Source: Streptomyces flavidovirens DSM 40150 (GTDB lineage Bacteria > Actinomycetota > Actinomycetes > Streptomycetales > Streptomycetaceae). Taken from it: DNA of 64,000 nt. Made by a program: the position numbers and the translations under genes. Position 1 is the first letter of the stretch; each line of letters starts with the position of its first letter. The notes under the pieces were generated by a model. The model made no database searches, was not told where the DNA came from, and saw only the letters and a program-made list of their open reading frames with translations. Below are positions 17,666 to 26,081 of the stretch, in pieces. The DNA lies in contig NZ_AUBE01000013.1 of assembly GCF_000429085.1 (NCBI RefSeq), positions 124,001-188,000 on the forward strand, given 5' to 3'.

Positions 17666-18487
17666 CTATTCCGTGGCCGCCTCCATGGCCGTTCCGATGC
17701 GCCGGAAGCCCGCGCGGGCGTAGACGCGCGCGACCGCGTCGTCCGTCGCGGTGAGGAACACCGTGGTGATGCCGTGGGCGCGTGCGTCCGCGGCCAGTTC
17801 CGCCGTGACCGCTACCGCCAGGCCCCGGCGGCGGGCCGACGGCAGGGTGCCTACGCCGACTATCTCGGTGGCCGTGCCCACCGGCAGGTGCTGGCCCGCG
17901 CAGAGCACCACGCCGTCCTCCACGGCTGCCGCGACGACGGACCGGCCGGCCCGGATCCGGTCCGCGACGTTTTCCACCGAGCCGTCGTCCTCGGCCTTCC
18001 GGGCCTCGATCACGGCGGCGAGTTCGGTGGGTCCGGCCCGGCCCACCGCCGTACCCGGGTCGGCGAAGGCGAGGTACGGGACGGCGAGGGCGCCGGGCAG
18101 CGCCGGATCGTCGGCGGTGAGGAGGCGTACCAGGGAGTTCGGGGGCGGGGCGAGTCCGTCGTCCTCCAGGAGCATCAGCGGACGCTCCCGCGTCGTCATC
18201 CCCGTCTCCTCCAGCGTCCGCCGCAGGCCCGGCGTCGTCTCCGGCACCCACTCGAACGCCTCCGGCACCCCCAGCTCCCGCTGCCGCGCCCTGACCCGCT
18301 CCACATCGGCGGCGGTCGCCGGGGCGCCGGACCACCTCGACGTCGGTCGGGCGTAGTAGGGGTGGCCCGAGCCGGTCCGCGCGAAGAGGGTCAGCGGGCC
18401 GAAGTCCTCGGCGCGGGCGCCGGCACGCGGTACGGCGTCGTAGTAGCGCTCGAGGCGGGTGAGGATGTCAGTGGTGGCGGAAGTCAT
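17666..18487 (-). CDS. GNAT-family N-acetyltransferase
   Basis: This 273-residue protein has a C-terminal GNAT domain. VGVGTLPSARRRGLAVAVTAELAADA (about 205-230) is the acetyl-CoA pyrophosphate loop, and ARVYARAGFRRIG (about 253) is motif B. The N-terminal half (1-130) is a variable region with LRRTLEETGM. The substrate may be an amine, protein or antibiotic and cannot be inferred. It is convergent with era, about 98 bases away. Confidence 0.85.
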   Translation of the reverse strand: MTSATTDILTRLERYYDAVPRAGARAEDFGPLTLFARTGSGHPYYARPTSRWSGAPATAADVERVRARQRELGVPEAFEWVPETTPGLRRTLEETGMTTRERPLMLLEDDGLAPPPNSLVRLLTADDPALPGALAVPYLAFADPGTAVGRAGPTELAAVIEARKAEDDGSVENVADRIRAGRSVVAAAVEDGVVLCAGQHLPVGTATEIVGVGTLPSARRRGLAVAVTAELAADARAHGITTVFLTATDDAVARVYARAGFRRIGTAMEAATE

Positions 18488-18567
18488 CCGCGCATCCCAT
18501 CATCCGGTGGACCCCGCGCGCCCCTTCTTTTCCAGGCGTTCGGTTCCGGGCCTTCAGTTCCGGGCGT

Positions 18568-18834
18568 TCAGGCACCTTCCGTCAAGACCTGGGAGATGAG
18601 CTTGCTCTGAGCCTCGGTCAGCCGTGGGTCCGCGCAGTAGACGGTCTTCCCGTCGACCGTGATCTGGTAGCTGAAGCCGTCCGGCACGCCGATCGGCGGC
18701 GTGCCCCGGCCGGCGGCGACCGCCTCCTCGGCCAGGGCCTGCCACTCGCTCGCGTCGGGCCGTCCGGAGGTGTCCACCTCCGCGTATCGCTCGATCCCGG
18801 CGAATCCGCCCGTACGCCTTACCCCAATTCGCAT
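18568..18834 (-). CDS. Emfourin-like M4 protease inhibitor
   Basis: This 88-residue protein matches the emfourin (protealysin inhibitor) family in size and pattern. MRIGVRRTGGFAGIERYAEVD is the N-terminal strand, and FSYQITVDGKTVYCADPRLTEAQSKLI is the C-terminal strand-turn-helix. Emfourins bind and inhibit protealysin-like M4 metalloproteases encoded in the same operon. Here the gene starts 26 bases after the stop of just such a protease. The ATG at 18834 is chosen because it begins the conserved domain. There is no signal peptide, consistent with an intracellular inhibitor. Confidence 0.85.
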   Translation of the reverse strand: MRIGVRRTGGFAGIERYAEVDTSGRPDASEWQALAEEAVAAGRGTPPIGVPDGFSYQITVDGKTVYCADPRLTEAQSKLISQVLTEGA

Positions 18835-18860
18835 GGGTCCCGTTCTAGTACGGATACGGC

Positions 18861-19943
18861 TCAGCCGGTAGGCACCCCGACCTGGGACCACGCTTTCAGC
18901 AGAGCCTCCTGCTCCTCGCCGTCACCGAAACGGGCGTGCGCGGCCGCCACGGTGGCCCGCGCGAAGTCTGTGAAGCTCGCGTCGACCTGGAGACCCCCGC
19001 CGGTCAGGGTGTCGTACCAGATCTGTCCCGCCCCTTCCCACGCCTTGCCGCCGAGGGCGGTGGCGAGCAGGTAGAAGGCACGGTTGGGGATGCCGGAGTT
19101 GATGTGGACACCGCCGTTGTCCCTGCCGGTACGGACGTAGTCGGCCATCGTCGCCGGCTGCGGGTCCTTGCCGAGTACGTCGTCGTCGTACGCCGTACCG
19201 GGCGCCTTCATGGAGCGCAGGGCCACCCCGGTGACGCGCTCGGCCAGCAGGCCCGCGCCGATCAGCCAGTCGGCCTGCTCGGCGGTCTGGTCGTTGACGT
19301 ACTGCTTGACCAGGGAGCCGAAGACGTCGGACACGGACTCGTTGAGCGCGCCGGGCTGGCCGAAGTACGTGAAGTTCGCCGTGTACTGCGTCAGGCCGTG
19401 GGCCAGCTCGTGGGCGATGACGTCCACCGGCAGCGTGAAGTCGCGGAAGATCTCGTCGCCGTCGCCGAAGACCATCTGCCGGCCGTCCCAGAAGGCGTTC
19501 CCGTAGTTCTCGCCGTAGTGCACGCTCGCGACGAGCGGCAGACCGTTGCCGTCGACGGACCTGCGCCCGAAGGCCTTGAGGAGGAGATCGAAGGTCGCGC
19601 CGAGGCCCGCGTACGCCCGGTTCACGGTCGCGTCCTGGCCGGGTTCGTCGCCCTCGCCGCGCACTTTGACGCCCGGCAGTTCCTGGCGGTGCTGCGCGTC
19701 GTAGAGGGTGCGGTGCGGTTTGTCGCCGGCCGCGTCCGCCGGCGGGGCGGCCGGCGGGGCGCCGAGGACCGTGGTCAGCCGGCGGTGGGTGCGCTGGGCG
19801 GCATCCGCTTCGAGGGTCCGGCGGGCGGGGCCCGCGAGCGCCGGGTCGTCGGCCTGGGCCAGCTTGTCGAGGACGTGGGGCGGCACGATGGTGCAGAACA
19901 CGGGATGGGTGGCCTTCATGGCCGCAATGTCGCACTGCGTCAT
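18861..19943 (-). CDS. M4 (thermolysin/protealysin-type) zinc metalloprotease
   Basis: This protein of about 360 residues has all M4 catalytic signatures: HELAHGLTQY (HExxH), GALNESVSDVFG with the third zinc-ligand Glu, and GGVHINSGIPNRAFY with the active-site His. A short N-terminal region contains IVPPHVLDKLA, the PPxxL-type propeptide motif of protealysin-like enzymes, in place of the long FTP propeptide. No signal peptide is evident, so export would be non-classical or the enzyme acts inside. The start is uncertain (19919, 19943 or 19967) because none has a clear ribosome binding site. An emfourin-like inhibitor gene follows. Confidence 0.88.
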   Translation of the reverse strand: MTQCDIAAMKATHPVFCTIVPPHVLDKLAQADDPALAGPARRTLEADAAQRTHRRLTTVLGAPPAAPPADAAGDKPHRTLYDAQHRQELPGVKVRGEGDEPGQDATVNRAYAGLGATFDLLLKAFGRRSVDGNGLPLVASVHYGENYGNAFWDGRQMVFGDGDEIFRDFTLPVDVIAHELAHGLTQYTANFTYFGQPGALNESVSDVFGSLVKQYVNDQTAEQADWLIGAGLLAERVTGVALRSMKAPGTAYDDDVLGKDPQPATMADYVRTGRDNGGVHINSGIPNRAFYLLATALGGKAWEGAGQIWYDTLTGGGLQVDASFTDFARATVAAAHARFGDGEEQEALLKAWSQVGVPTG

Positions 19944-20089
19944 CGCGCTGTCACTACTTGCGACCATGATTGACGAAATCGAGTGATGGATCACTTTCGC
20001 CCGTTACCCGCCCGTTACTGATGGGGTGGTCCCGCATACTGATACGGGACCGGCGAAACCGGCTCCCCTCGGCTAGGCTGCGGCACATC

Positions 20090-20137
20090 ATGCGTTACGG
20101 GCTGCTCCTCCTTAGCTGCCGCGGCGAGGGTCTGTAG
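20090..20137 (+). CDS. leuL: leuA leader peptide, MRYGLLLLSCRGEGL
   Basis: This 15-codon ORF contains four consecutive leucine codons (CTG CTC CTC CTT, 20102-20113) 89 bases before the leuA start. That is the classic design of a leucine-responsive attenuator, in which ribosome stalling at Leu codons changes downstream RNA folding. A TAGGCT hexamer at 20074-20079 is a good -10 box. It would put the transcript start within a few bases of the ATG, so the leader mRNA may be essentially leaderless. Leader-peptide control of leuA is known in Actinobacteria. Confidence 0.82.
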   Translation: MRYGLLLLSCRGEGL

Positions 20138-20191
20138 TTATAGGCCGACCCCCTCCCCGCGGAGTCTGGTGCTGCAGCGACACCGTCGGCC
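20119..20191 (+). promoter_or_regulatory. leuA attenuator: two mutually exclusive hairpins
   Basis: Hairpin 1 pairs 20119-20130 (CCGCGG-CG-AGGG) with 20151-20162 (CCCT-CC-CCGCGG). Hairpin 2 pairs GGCCGAC (20143-20149) with GTCGGCC (20185-20191). The four arms interleave, so the two cannot form as simple hairpins together, except as a pseudoknot. The 5' arm of hairpin 1 lies inside the leader ORF just after the Leu codons, so a stalled ribosome would cover it. No U-run is present, so the output could be termination or masking of the leuA start. Confidence 0.65.
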
Positions 20192-20225
20192 GTCCCCTTT
20201 GCAGGACACCGAGGAGCCCTACGCG

Positions 20226-21983
20226 ATGAACGCCCCTGTTGGCCGCCCCACGCCGATCACCAACGCGACGCAGCTGCAGAAGCCGTCCGGGATGCCGATC
20301 CACAAGTACGGCCAGTACGAGGCCGTCGACATCCCCGACCGCACCTGGCCCGACCACCGGATCACCAAGGCGCCCCGCTGGCTGTCCACCGACCTGCGCG
20401 ACGGCAACCAGGCCCTGATCGACCCCATGTCCCCCGCCCGCAAGCGCGAGATGTTCGACCTGCTCGTACGCATGGGCTACAAGGAGATCGAGGTCGGCTT
20501 CCCGTCGTCCGGCGAGACCGACTTCGCCTTCGTACGCTCCATCATCGAAGAGGGCGCGATCCCCGAGGACGTGACGATCTCCGTCCTGACCCAGGCGCGC
20601 GAAGAGCTGATCGAGCGGACCGTCGAGTCGCTGGTCGGCGCCCGGCGCGCCACCGTGCACCTGTACAACGCCACCGCGCCGACGTTCCGGCGCGTCGTCT
20701 TCCGCGGCTCCAAGGAGCAGGTCAAGCAGATCGCCGTGGACGGCACGCGGCTGGTCATGGAGTACGCCGACAAGCTGCTGGGCCCGGAGACGATCTTTGG
20801 GTACCAGTACAGCCCGGAGATCTTCACCGACACCGAGCTGGACTTCGCCCTGGAGGTCTGCGAGGCGGTGTGTGACGTGTGGCAGCCGGAGGAGGGCCGG
20901 GAGATCATCCTCAACCTGCCCGCCACCGTGGAGCGCTCCACGCCGTCCACGCACGCGGACCGCTTCGAATGGATGTCGCGGAACCTGACCCGGCGCGAGT
21001 ACGTCTGCCTGTCCGTGCACCCGCACAACGACCGGGGCACCGCCGTCGCCGCCGCCGAGCTGGCGATCATGGCGGGCGCCGACCGTATCGAGGGCTGCCT
21101 GTTCGGGCAGGGCGAGCGCACCGGCAACGTCGACCTGGTCACCCTGGGCATGAACCTGTTCTCCCAGGGCGTCGACCCGCAGATCGACTTCTCGCAGATC
21201 GACGACATCCGCCGCACCAGCGAGTACTGCAACCAGATGGAGGTCCACCCGCGCCACCCCTACGCGGGCGACCTGGTCTACACCGCCTTCTCCGGCTCCC
21301 ACCAGGACGCCATCAAGAAGGGCTTCGACGCGATGGAGGCCGAGGCGGCCGCCGCCGGCAAGACGGTCGACGACATCGAGTGGGCCGTGCCGTACCTGCC
21401 GATCGACCCGAAGGACGTGGGCCGTTCGTACGAGGCGGTCATCCGGGTCAACTCGCAGTCCGGCAAGGGCGGTATCGCGTACGTCCTGAAGAACGACCAC
21501 AAGCTGGACCTGCCGCGCCGCATGCAGATCGAGTTCTCGCGGATCATCCAGGCCAAGACGGACGCCGAGGGCGGCGAGGTCACGCCGAAGGCGATCTGGT
21601 CGGTCTTCCAGGACGAGTACCTGCCGAACTCCGAGAACGCGTGGGGGCGCATCCAGCTGCGTTCCGGCCAGACGACGACCGACACGGACGGCCAGGACAC
21701 GCTGACCGTCGAGGCGGTCGTGGACGGCGTCGACACGGTGCTGACCGGCACCGGCAACGGCCCGATCTCGGCCTTCTTCGAGGCGCTGGGCGCGATCGGC
21801 GTGGACGCCAGGCTGCTGGACTACCAGGAGCACACGATGAGCGAGGGCGCGAGCGCCCAGGCCGCGTCGTACATCGAGTGCGCCATCGACGGCAAGGTGC
21901 TGTGGGGCATCGGCATCGACGCCAACACCACGCGCGCGTCGCTGAAGGCAGTCGTTTCGGCCGTGAACAGGGCCACGCGCTAG
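20226..21983 (+). CDS. leuA: 2-isopropylmalate synthase
   Basis: LeuA condenses acetyl-CoA with 2-ketoisovalerate, the first committed step of leucine synthesis. The 585-residue protein is the long actinobacterial form. LSTDLRDGNQALIDPM (about 58) starts the HMGL-like catalytic barrel. SVHPHNDRGTAVAAAELAIMAG (about 262) holds the metal-binding HxH. The C-terminal leucine-binding regulatory domain (about 440-585) includes GVDARLLDYQEHTMSEGASAQAASY. The ATG has GAGGAG nine bases upstream. Feedback inhibition plus leader-peptide attenuation are both expected. Confidence 0.95.
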   Translation: MNAPVGRPTPITNATQLQKPSGMPIHKYGQYEAVDIPDRTWPDHRITKAPRWLSTDLRDGNQALIDPMSPARKREMFDLLVRMGYKEIEVGFPSSGETDFAFVRSIIEEGAIPEDVTISVLTQAREELIERTVESLVGARRATVHLYNATAPTFRRVVFRGSKEQVKQIAVDGTRLVMEYADKLLGPETIFGYQYSPEIFTDTELDFALEVCEAVCDVWQPEEGREIILNLPATVERSTPSTHADRFEWMSRNLTRREYVCLSVHPHNDRGTAVAAAELAIMAGADRIEGCLFGQGERTGNVDLVTLGMNLFSQGVDPQIDFSQIDDIRRTSEYCNQMEVHPRHPYAGDLVYTAFSGSHQDAIKKGFDAMEAEAAAAGKTVDDIEWAVPYLPIDPKDVGRSYEAVIRVNSQSGKGGIAYVLKNDHKLDLPRRMQIEFSRIIQAKTDAEGGEVTPKAIWSVFQDEYLPNSENAWGRIQLRSGQTTTDTDGQDTLTVEAVVDGVDTVLTGTGNGPISAFFEALGAIGVDARLLDYQEHTMSEGASAQAASYIECAIDGKVLWGIGIDANTTRASLKAVVSAVNRATR

Positions 21984-22014
21984 CACTCGGTTCTCCGGTT
22001 CCGGGAGGTTCCCG

Positions 22015-22053
22015 AACGCCGGGCGGGCTGTTTTTCGGCCACGCCCGGCGTTT
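22015..22053 (+). terminator. leuA terminator
   Basis: An 11-bp perfect stem AACGCCGGGCG (22015-22025) pairs with CGCCCGGCGTT (22042-22052), 32 bases after the leuA stop. The 16-base loop contains five consecutive T. Confidence 0.75.
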
Positions 22054-22154
22054 CTGCCTGCCTCTCGCGCCGACAGGGTGCTGACGGGACATCACGGATG
22101 TGGCTAACATCACGGCAACGCGGCAGAGTTGCCGGAGCGTTTCGGAGGTGCGAC

Positions 22155-22850
22155 GTGCTGCTGGTTCGAGGGCGGAAACAATGCGTATGGGGCATTCGCA
22201 CCGCGTGGAACACCGTCGGCGACGGTGACTTCTTCTGCCCGGACTGCGGCGGCGACCGCAACTACCGGCGCCGTACGGGCCGCAGGCGCTTCACCGTTCT
22301 CGGCATTCCGCTGCTGCCGCGCGGTTACGTCGGCCCGGTCATCGAATGCGCCGCCTGCCAGACCCACTTCGGCACCGAGGCACTCGACCACCCCACCACC
22401 GTCCGCTTCTCCGCGATGCTGCGCGACGCCGTCCACACCGTCGCCCTCGCCGTCCTCGCCGCGGGCGGCACGTCCTCCCGTACGGTCAGAGTCACCGCCG
22501 TCGCGGCCGTCCGTGCCGCCGGGTTCGACGACTGCACCGAGGACCAGCTCACCACCCTCATCGACGCCCTCGCCGCCGACACCGGACGCCTTCCCGGAGC
22601 GTACGAGGGGACCCCCGAGCCCTGCGGCGCCGCGCTCGCCATCGAACTGCACGAGGCACTCGAACCGCTGGCCCCGCACCTCGCCCCCGCCGGCCGCGAA
22701 TCGATCCTGCTCCAGGGCGCCCGGATCGCCCTCGCCGACGGCCCGTACAGCCCCGCCGAGCGCGAGGTGCTGACGATCGTCGGCGGGGCGCTGCTGATCT
22801 GCCCGGACGACACGGCCCGGCTGCTGGCGGCGGCCCGTACGCCGTCCTGA
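22155..22850 (+). CDS. TerB-like protein with N-terminal zinc ribbon
   Basis: This 231-residue protein begins with a zinc-ribbon-like module, CPDC at 28-31 and CAAC at 65-68, and continues as an all-helical TerB-type domain (about 75-231). The C-terminal signature is ARIALADGPYSPAEREVL. TerB domains occur in stress-response and tellurite-resistance assemblies, but single-gene members like this have no assigned role. The GTG start has GGAGG six bases upstream. It is monocistronic: leuA's terminator lies before it and a convergent oxidoreductase follows 13 bases after its stop. Confidence 0.82.
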   Translation: MLLVRGRKQCVWGIRTAWNTVGDGDFFCPDCGGDRNYRRRTGRRRFTVLGIPLLPRGYVGPVIECAACQTHFGTEALDHPTTVRFSAMLRDAVHTVALAVLAAGGTSSRTVRVTAVAAVRAAGFDDCTEDQLTTLIDALAADTGRLPGAYEGTPEPCGAALAIELHEALEPLAPHLAPAGRESILLQGARIALADGPYSPAEREVLTIVGGALLICPDDTARLLAAARTPS

Positions 22851-22863
22851 ACGTCCGCCCGGC

Positions 22864-24234
22864 TCAGTCCTGAGGCGCCGCGCTCGCCCGCAGCATCGCC
22901 TCACGCTCGACGATCTTCACGCGCTCGCGGCCCTCGGCGGCGCCCAGCGCGCGCTCCGCGCTGTCGAGGCGGTGCCAGCCCTCCCAGGTCGTGTACGGGA
23001 CGTCCTTGCCCGCGAGGAAGTCCACCACGGCGTCCTCGCCGGGCGCGGCGGGAGCGGACAGACGGCCGGCGCGGTGGTCCTCCAGGAGGTTCGCCACCGT
23101 CTCGTTGGCGTCGCCCTTGGTGTGGCCGATGAGGCCGACGGGACCGCGCTTGATCCACCCGGTGACGTACGTCGACTGAAGGTGCTCGCCCGCCTCGATG
23201 ACGCGGCCGCCCTCGTGCGGGACCGTACCGGTGGTGAAGTCGAAGGGCAGCTTGGGGAGTTCGTCGGAGAGGTAGCCGACCGCCCGGTAGACGGACTGCA
23301 CGTCCCAGATCTGCGTCTCGCCCGTGCCGGTGACGTTGCCCGTACCGTCGAGCCGGGTCCGCTCGGTGCGCAGGCCGACGACCCTGCCGTCCTCGCCGAC
23401 GACCTCGGTGGGCGACTCGAAGAAGTGCAGGAAGAGCTTGTGGGGGCGGTCGCCGATGTCCCGGATCGCCCAGTTCTCCAGCGTCTTGGCGACCATGTCC
23501 GCCTGCTTGTTGGCGCGGCGGGTGGCGATGCTGCCGTCGTCGTAATCGATGTCCTCGGGGTTGACGATGACTTCGATGGTGGGGGAGTGGTCGAGCTCGC
23601 GCAGCTCCATCGGGCTGAACTTCGCCTGGGCCGGTCCGCGCCGTCCGAAGACGTGGATCTCGCGGGCCTTGTTGGCCGCGAGACCGTCGAAGACGTTCGG
23701 CGGGATCTCGGTCGGCAGCAGTTCGCCGGCGGTCTTCGCGAGGATGCGGGCCACGTCCAGGGCGACATTGCCGACCCCGAGGACGGCGACCTTCTCCGCG
23801 TCGAGCGGCCAGGTGCGCGGCACGTCCGGGTGGCCGTCGTACCAGGACACGAAGTCCGCGGCGCCGTAGGAGCCGTCGAGCTCGATGCCGGGTATGTCCA
23901 TCGCCCGGTCGGCGCTCGCGCCGGTGGAGAAGATCACCGCGTCGTAGAACGCGCGCAGGTCGTCCAGACCGATGTCGGACGGGTAGTCGACGTTGCCGAA
24001 GAGCCGGATCTGCGGCTTGTCCAGGACCTGGTGCAGGGCGGTGATGATGCCCTTGATCCGGGGGTGGTCCGGGGCGACGCCATAACGGATCAGCCCGAAG
24101 GGCGCCGGCATCCGCTCGAAGAGGTCGATGGACACGCCGGGGTCGGCGGCGGCGTCGGACTTCAGCAGGGCGTCTGCGGCGTAAATGCCGGCGGGACCGG
24201 CGCCGACGATCGCGACCCTCAGGGGGCGGGGCAT
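22864..24234 (-). CDS. Ferredoxin/adrenodoxin-NADP+ reductase, FprA type
   Basis: This 456-residue FAD/NADPH reductase is related to mycobacterial FprA and mitochondrial adrenodoxin reductase. It moves electrons from NADPH to ferredoxins and thereby to P450s and other redox enzymes. LRVAIVGAGPAGIYAADALL (about 4) is the FAD dinucleotide fold. FGLIRYGVAPDHPRIKGI (about 46) is specific to this family. VAVLGVGNVALDVARIL (about 148) is the NADPH fold, and GWIKRGPVGLIGHTKGDA (about 358) lies near the C-terminus. It is divergent from recO. Confidence 0.92.
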   Translation of the reverse strand: MPRPLRVAIVGAGPAGIYAADALLKSDAAADPGVSIDLFERMPAPFGLIRYGVAPDHPRIKGIITALHQVLDKPQIRLFGNVDYPSDIGLDDLRAFYDAVIFSTGASADRAMDIPGIELDGSYGAADFVSWYDGHPDVPRTWPLDAEKVAVLGVGNVALDVARILAKTAGELLPTEIPPNVFDGLAANKAREIHVFGRRGPAQAKFSPMELRELDHSPTIEVIVNPEDIDYDDGSIATRRANKQADMVAKTLENWAIRDIGDRPHKLFLHFFESPTEVVGEDGRVVGLRTERTRLDGTGNVTGTGETQIWDVQSVYRAVGYLSDELPKLPFDFTTGTVPHEGGRVIEAGEHLQSTYVTGWIKRGPVGLIGHTKGDANETVANLLEDHRAGRLSAPAAPGEDAVVDFLAGKDVPYTTWEGWHRLDSAERALGAAEGRERVKIVEREAMLRASAAPQD

Positions 24235-24392
24235 TGGGGGGTTTCCCTTCGGGTGGCGACAACTGTCTCGTGCGTCACCCTAGGCAACGAAATGCCGGGT
24301 CAGGTACTTGACCCCTCCCTATGACCCCATAAGCAGCTCTTATGAGTACCCAAAGGCCGCCTTGATGACCGAGCCTGGGCGAGAATGGGCGC

Positions 24393-25139
24393 ATGACCCT
24401 GTTCCGCGACGACGGCATCGTGCTGCGCACCCAGAAACTGGGTGAGGCGGACCGCATCATCACGTTGCTCACGCGCGGTCACGGCCGCGTACGTGCCGTC
24501 GCGCGCGGAGTGCGGCGCACCAAGTCGAAGTTCGGGGCCCGGCTGGAACCCTTCTCGCACGTCGACGTGCAGTTCTTCTCACGCGGCAGCGAGCTCGTCG
24601 GGCGCGGCCTGCCGCTGTGCACCCAGAGCGAGACGATCGCTCCGTACGGCGGCGGAATCGTCACGGACTACGGCCGCTACACCGCCGGTACGGCGATGCT
24701 GGAGACCGCCGAGCGGTTCACCGACCACGAGGGCGAGCCCGCCGTACAGCAGTACCTGCTCCTCGTCGGCGGCCTGCGCACCCTCGCCCGCGGCGAGCAC
24801 GCGCCGAACCTCATCCTCGACGCCTTCCTGCTGCGCTCCCTGGCCGTCAACGGCTACGCGCCCAGCTTCAACGACTGCGCGAGATGCGGACTGCACGGGC
24901 CGAACCGGTTCTTCTCGGTCGCCGCGGGCGGCGTCATATGCGGCGACTGCCGGGTGCCCGGAAGCGTCGTACCCTCGGCGGAGGCCGTCGGACTGCTCAG
25001 CGCGCTGCTGACGGGGGACTGGGAGACGGCGGACAGCTGCGAGCCACGGCACGTCCGGGAGGGCAGCGGACTGGTGTCGGCGTATCTGCACTGGCACTTG
25101 GAGCGCGGACTACGCTCGCTGCGGTATGTGGAAAAGTGA
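24393..25139 (+). CDS. recO: DNA repair protein RecO
   Basis: RecO acts with RecF/RecR to load RecA onto SSB-coated single-stranded DNA. The 248-residue protein has an N-terminal OB fold (1-80) with LRTQKLGEADRIITLLTRGHG. Its C-terminal helical domain contains a zinc-finger-like CARCGLHGPNRFF...CGDC (about 163-190). It starts 158 bases from the divergent reductase and is followed 20 bases later by uppS, the usual recO-uppS pairing in actinobacteria. Confidence 0.95.
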   Translation: MTLFRDDGIVLRTQKLGEADRIITLLTRGHGRVRAVARGVRRTKSKFGARLEPFSHVDVQFFSRGSELVGRGLPLCTQSETIAPYGGGIVTDYGRYTAGTAMLETAERFTDHEGEPAVQQYLLLVGGLRTLARGEHAPNLILDAFLLRSLAVNGYAPSFNDCARCGLHGPNRFFSVAAGGVICGDCRVPGSVVPSAEAVGLLSALLTGDWETADSCEPRHVREGSGLVSAYLHWHLERGLRSLRYVEK

Positions 25140-25159
25140 ATTGAGGGAGAGAGAAGCTC

Positions 25160-25987
25160 ATGGCACGACGCGGGATTCTGGGCCGTAACCGGCGCGAGTA
25201 CAAGACGCCGGAACCGCACCCGTCCGGCGCGCGGCCGCCGAAGATCCCCGGCGAGCTGGTCCCGGAGCATGTGGCGGTCGTCATGGACGGCAACGGCCGC
25301 TGGGCGAAGGAGCGCGGGCTGCCGCGCACCGAGGGCCACAAGGTCGGCGAGGGCGTCGTCCTTGACGTACTCAAGGGCTGCCTCGAGATGGGCGTCAAGA
25401 ACCTCTCCCTGTACGCCTTCTCCACCGAGAACTGGAAGCGCTCCCCCGAGGAGGTGCGCTTCCTGATGAACTTCAACCGGGACGTCATCCGCCGCCGCCG
25501 CGACGAGATGGACGAGCTGGGCATCCGTATCCGCTGGACCGGGCGGATGCCGAAGATGTGGAAGTCCGTTGTCCAGGAGCTCCAGGTCGCCCAGGAGCAG
25601 ACCAAGGACAACGACGCGATGACGCTGTACTTCTGCGTCAACTACGGCGGGCGCGCGGAGATCGCCGACGCGGCGCAGGCCATCGCGCGCGATGTCGCGG
25701 CGGGCAAGCTCGACCCGTCGAAGGTCAACGAGAAGACCTTCGCGAAGTACATGTACTACCCGGACATGCCGGATGTGGACCTCTTCGTACGCCCCAGTGG
25801 CGAGCAGCGCACCTCCAACTACCTGATCTGGCAGAGCGCGTACGCCGAGATGGTCTTCCAGGACGTCCTGTGGCCCGACTTCGACCGCCGCGACCTGTGG
25901 CGCGCCTGCGTCGAGTACGCCTCCCGCGACCGCCGCTTCGGCGGCGCCGTCCCGAACGAGGAGCAGCTCGCCGCGGGCAGCATGTAG
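25160..25987 (+). CDS. uppS: Isoprenyl (undecaprenyl-type) diphosphate synthase
   Basis: This cis-prenyltransferase makes the polyprenyl diphosphate carrier for cell-wall synthesis. The 275-residue protein has the substrate-binding signature VMDGNGRWAKERGLPRTEGH (about 40-60). STENWKRSPEEVRFLMNF (about 92) is in the middle, and RPSGEQRTSNYLIWQSAYAE (about 213-232) is the C-terminal signature. The first 35 residues are a short basic extension. The product chain length cannot be read from this. It follows recO in an apparent operon and ends at a strong terminator. Confidence 0.93.
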   Translation: MARRGILGRNRREYKTPEPHPSGARPPKIPGELVPEHVAVVMDGNGRWAKERGLPRTEGHKVGEGVVLDVLKGCLEMGVKNLSLYAFSTENWKRSPEEVRFLMNFNRDVIRRRRDEMDELGIRIRWTGRMPKMWKSVVQELQVAQEQTKDNDAMTLYFCVNYGGRAEIADAAQAIARDVAAGKLDPSKVNEKTFAKYMYYPDMPDVDLFVRPSGEQRTSNYLIWQSAYAEMVFQDVLWPDFDRRDLWRACVEYASRDRRFGGAVPNEEQLAAGSM

Positions 25988-26030
25988 CGGGGCGCTCAGG
26001 CGATCCCGGCGGCATCGCCCGGCGTACGAC

Positions 26031-26070
26031 AGCGGGCCCGCACCGGTTCAAAAACCGGTGCGGGCCCGCT
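26031..26070. terminator. Bidirectional terminator between uppS and zur
   Basis: A perfect 18-bp stem (26031-26048 with 26053-26070) around a 4-base A-rich loop separates the convergent uppS and zur genes. It is one of the strongest hairpins in the window. Confidence 0.85.
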
Positions 26071-26081
26071 CTCGTACCGCC

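Noticed and set aside
16035..18335. 766-residue minus-strand open frame
   Set aside because: It spans era antisense and part of the acetyltransferase in another frame; no coding motifs.
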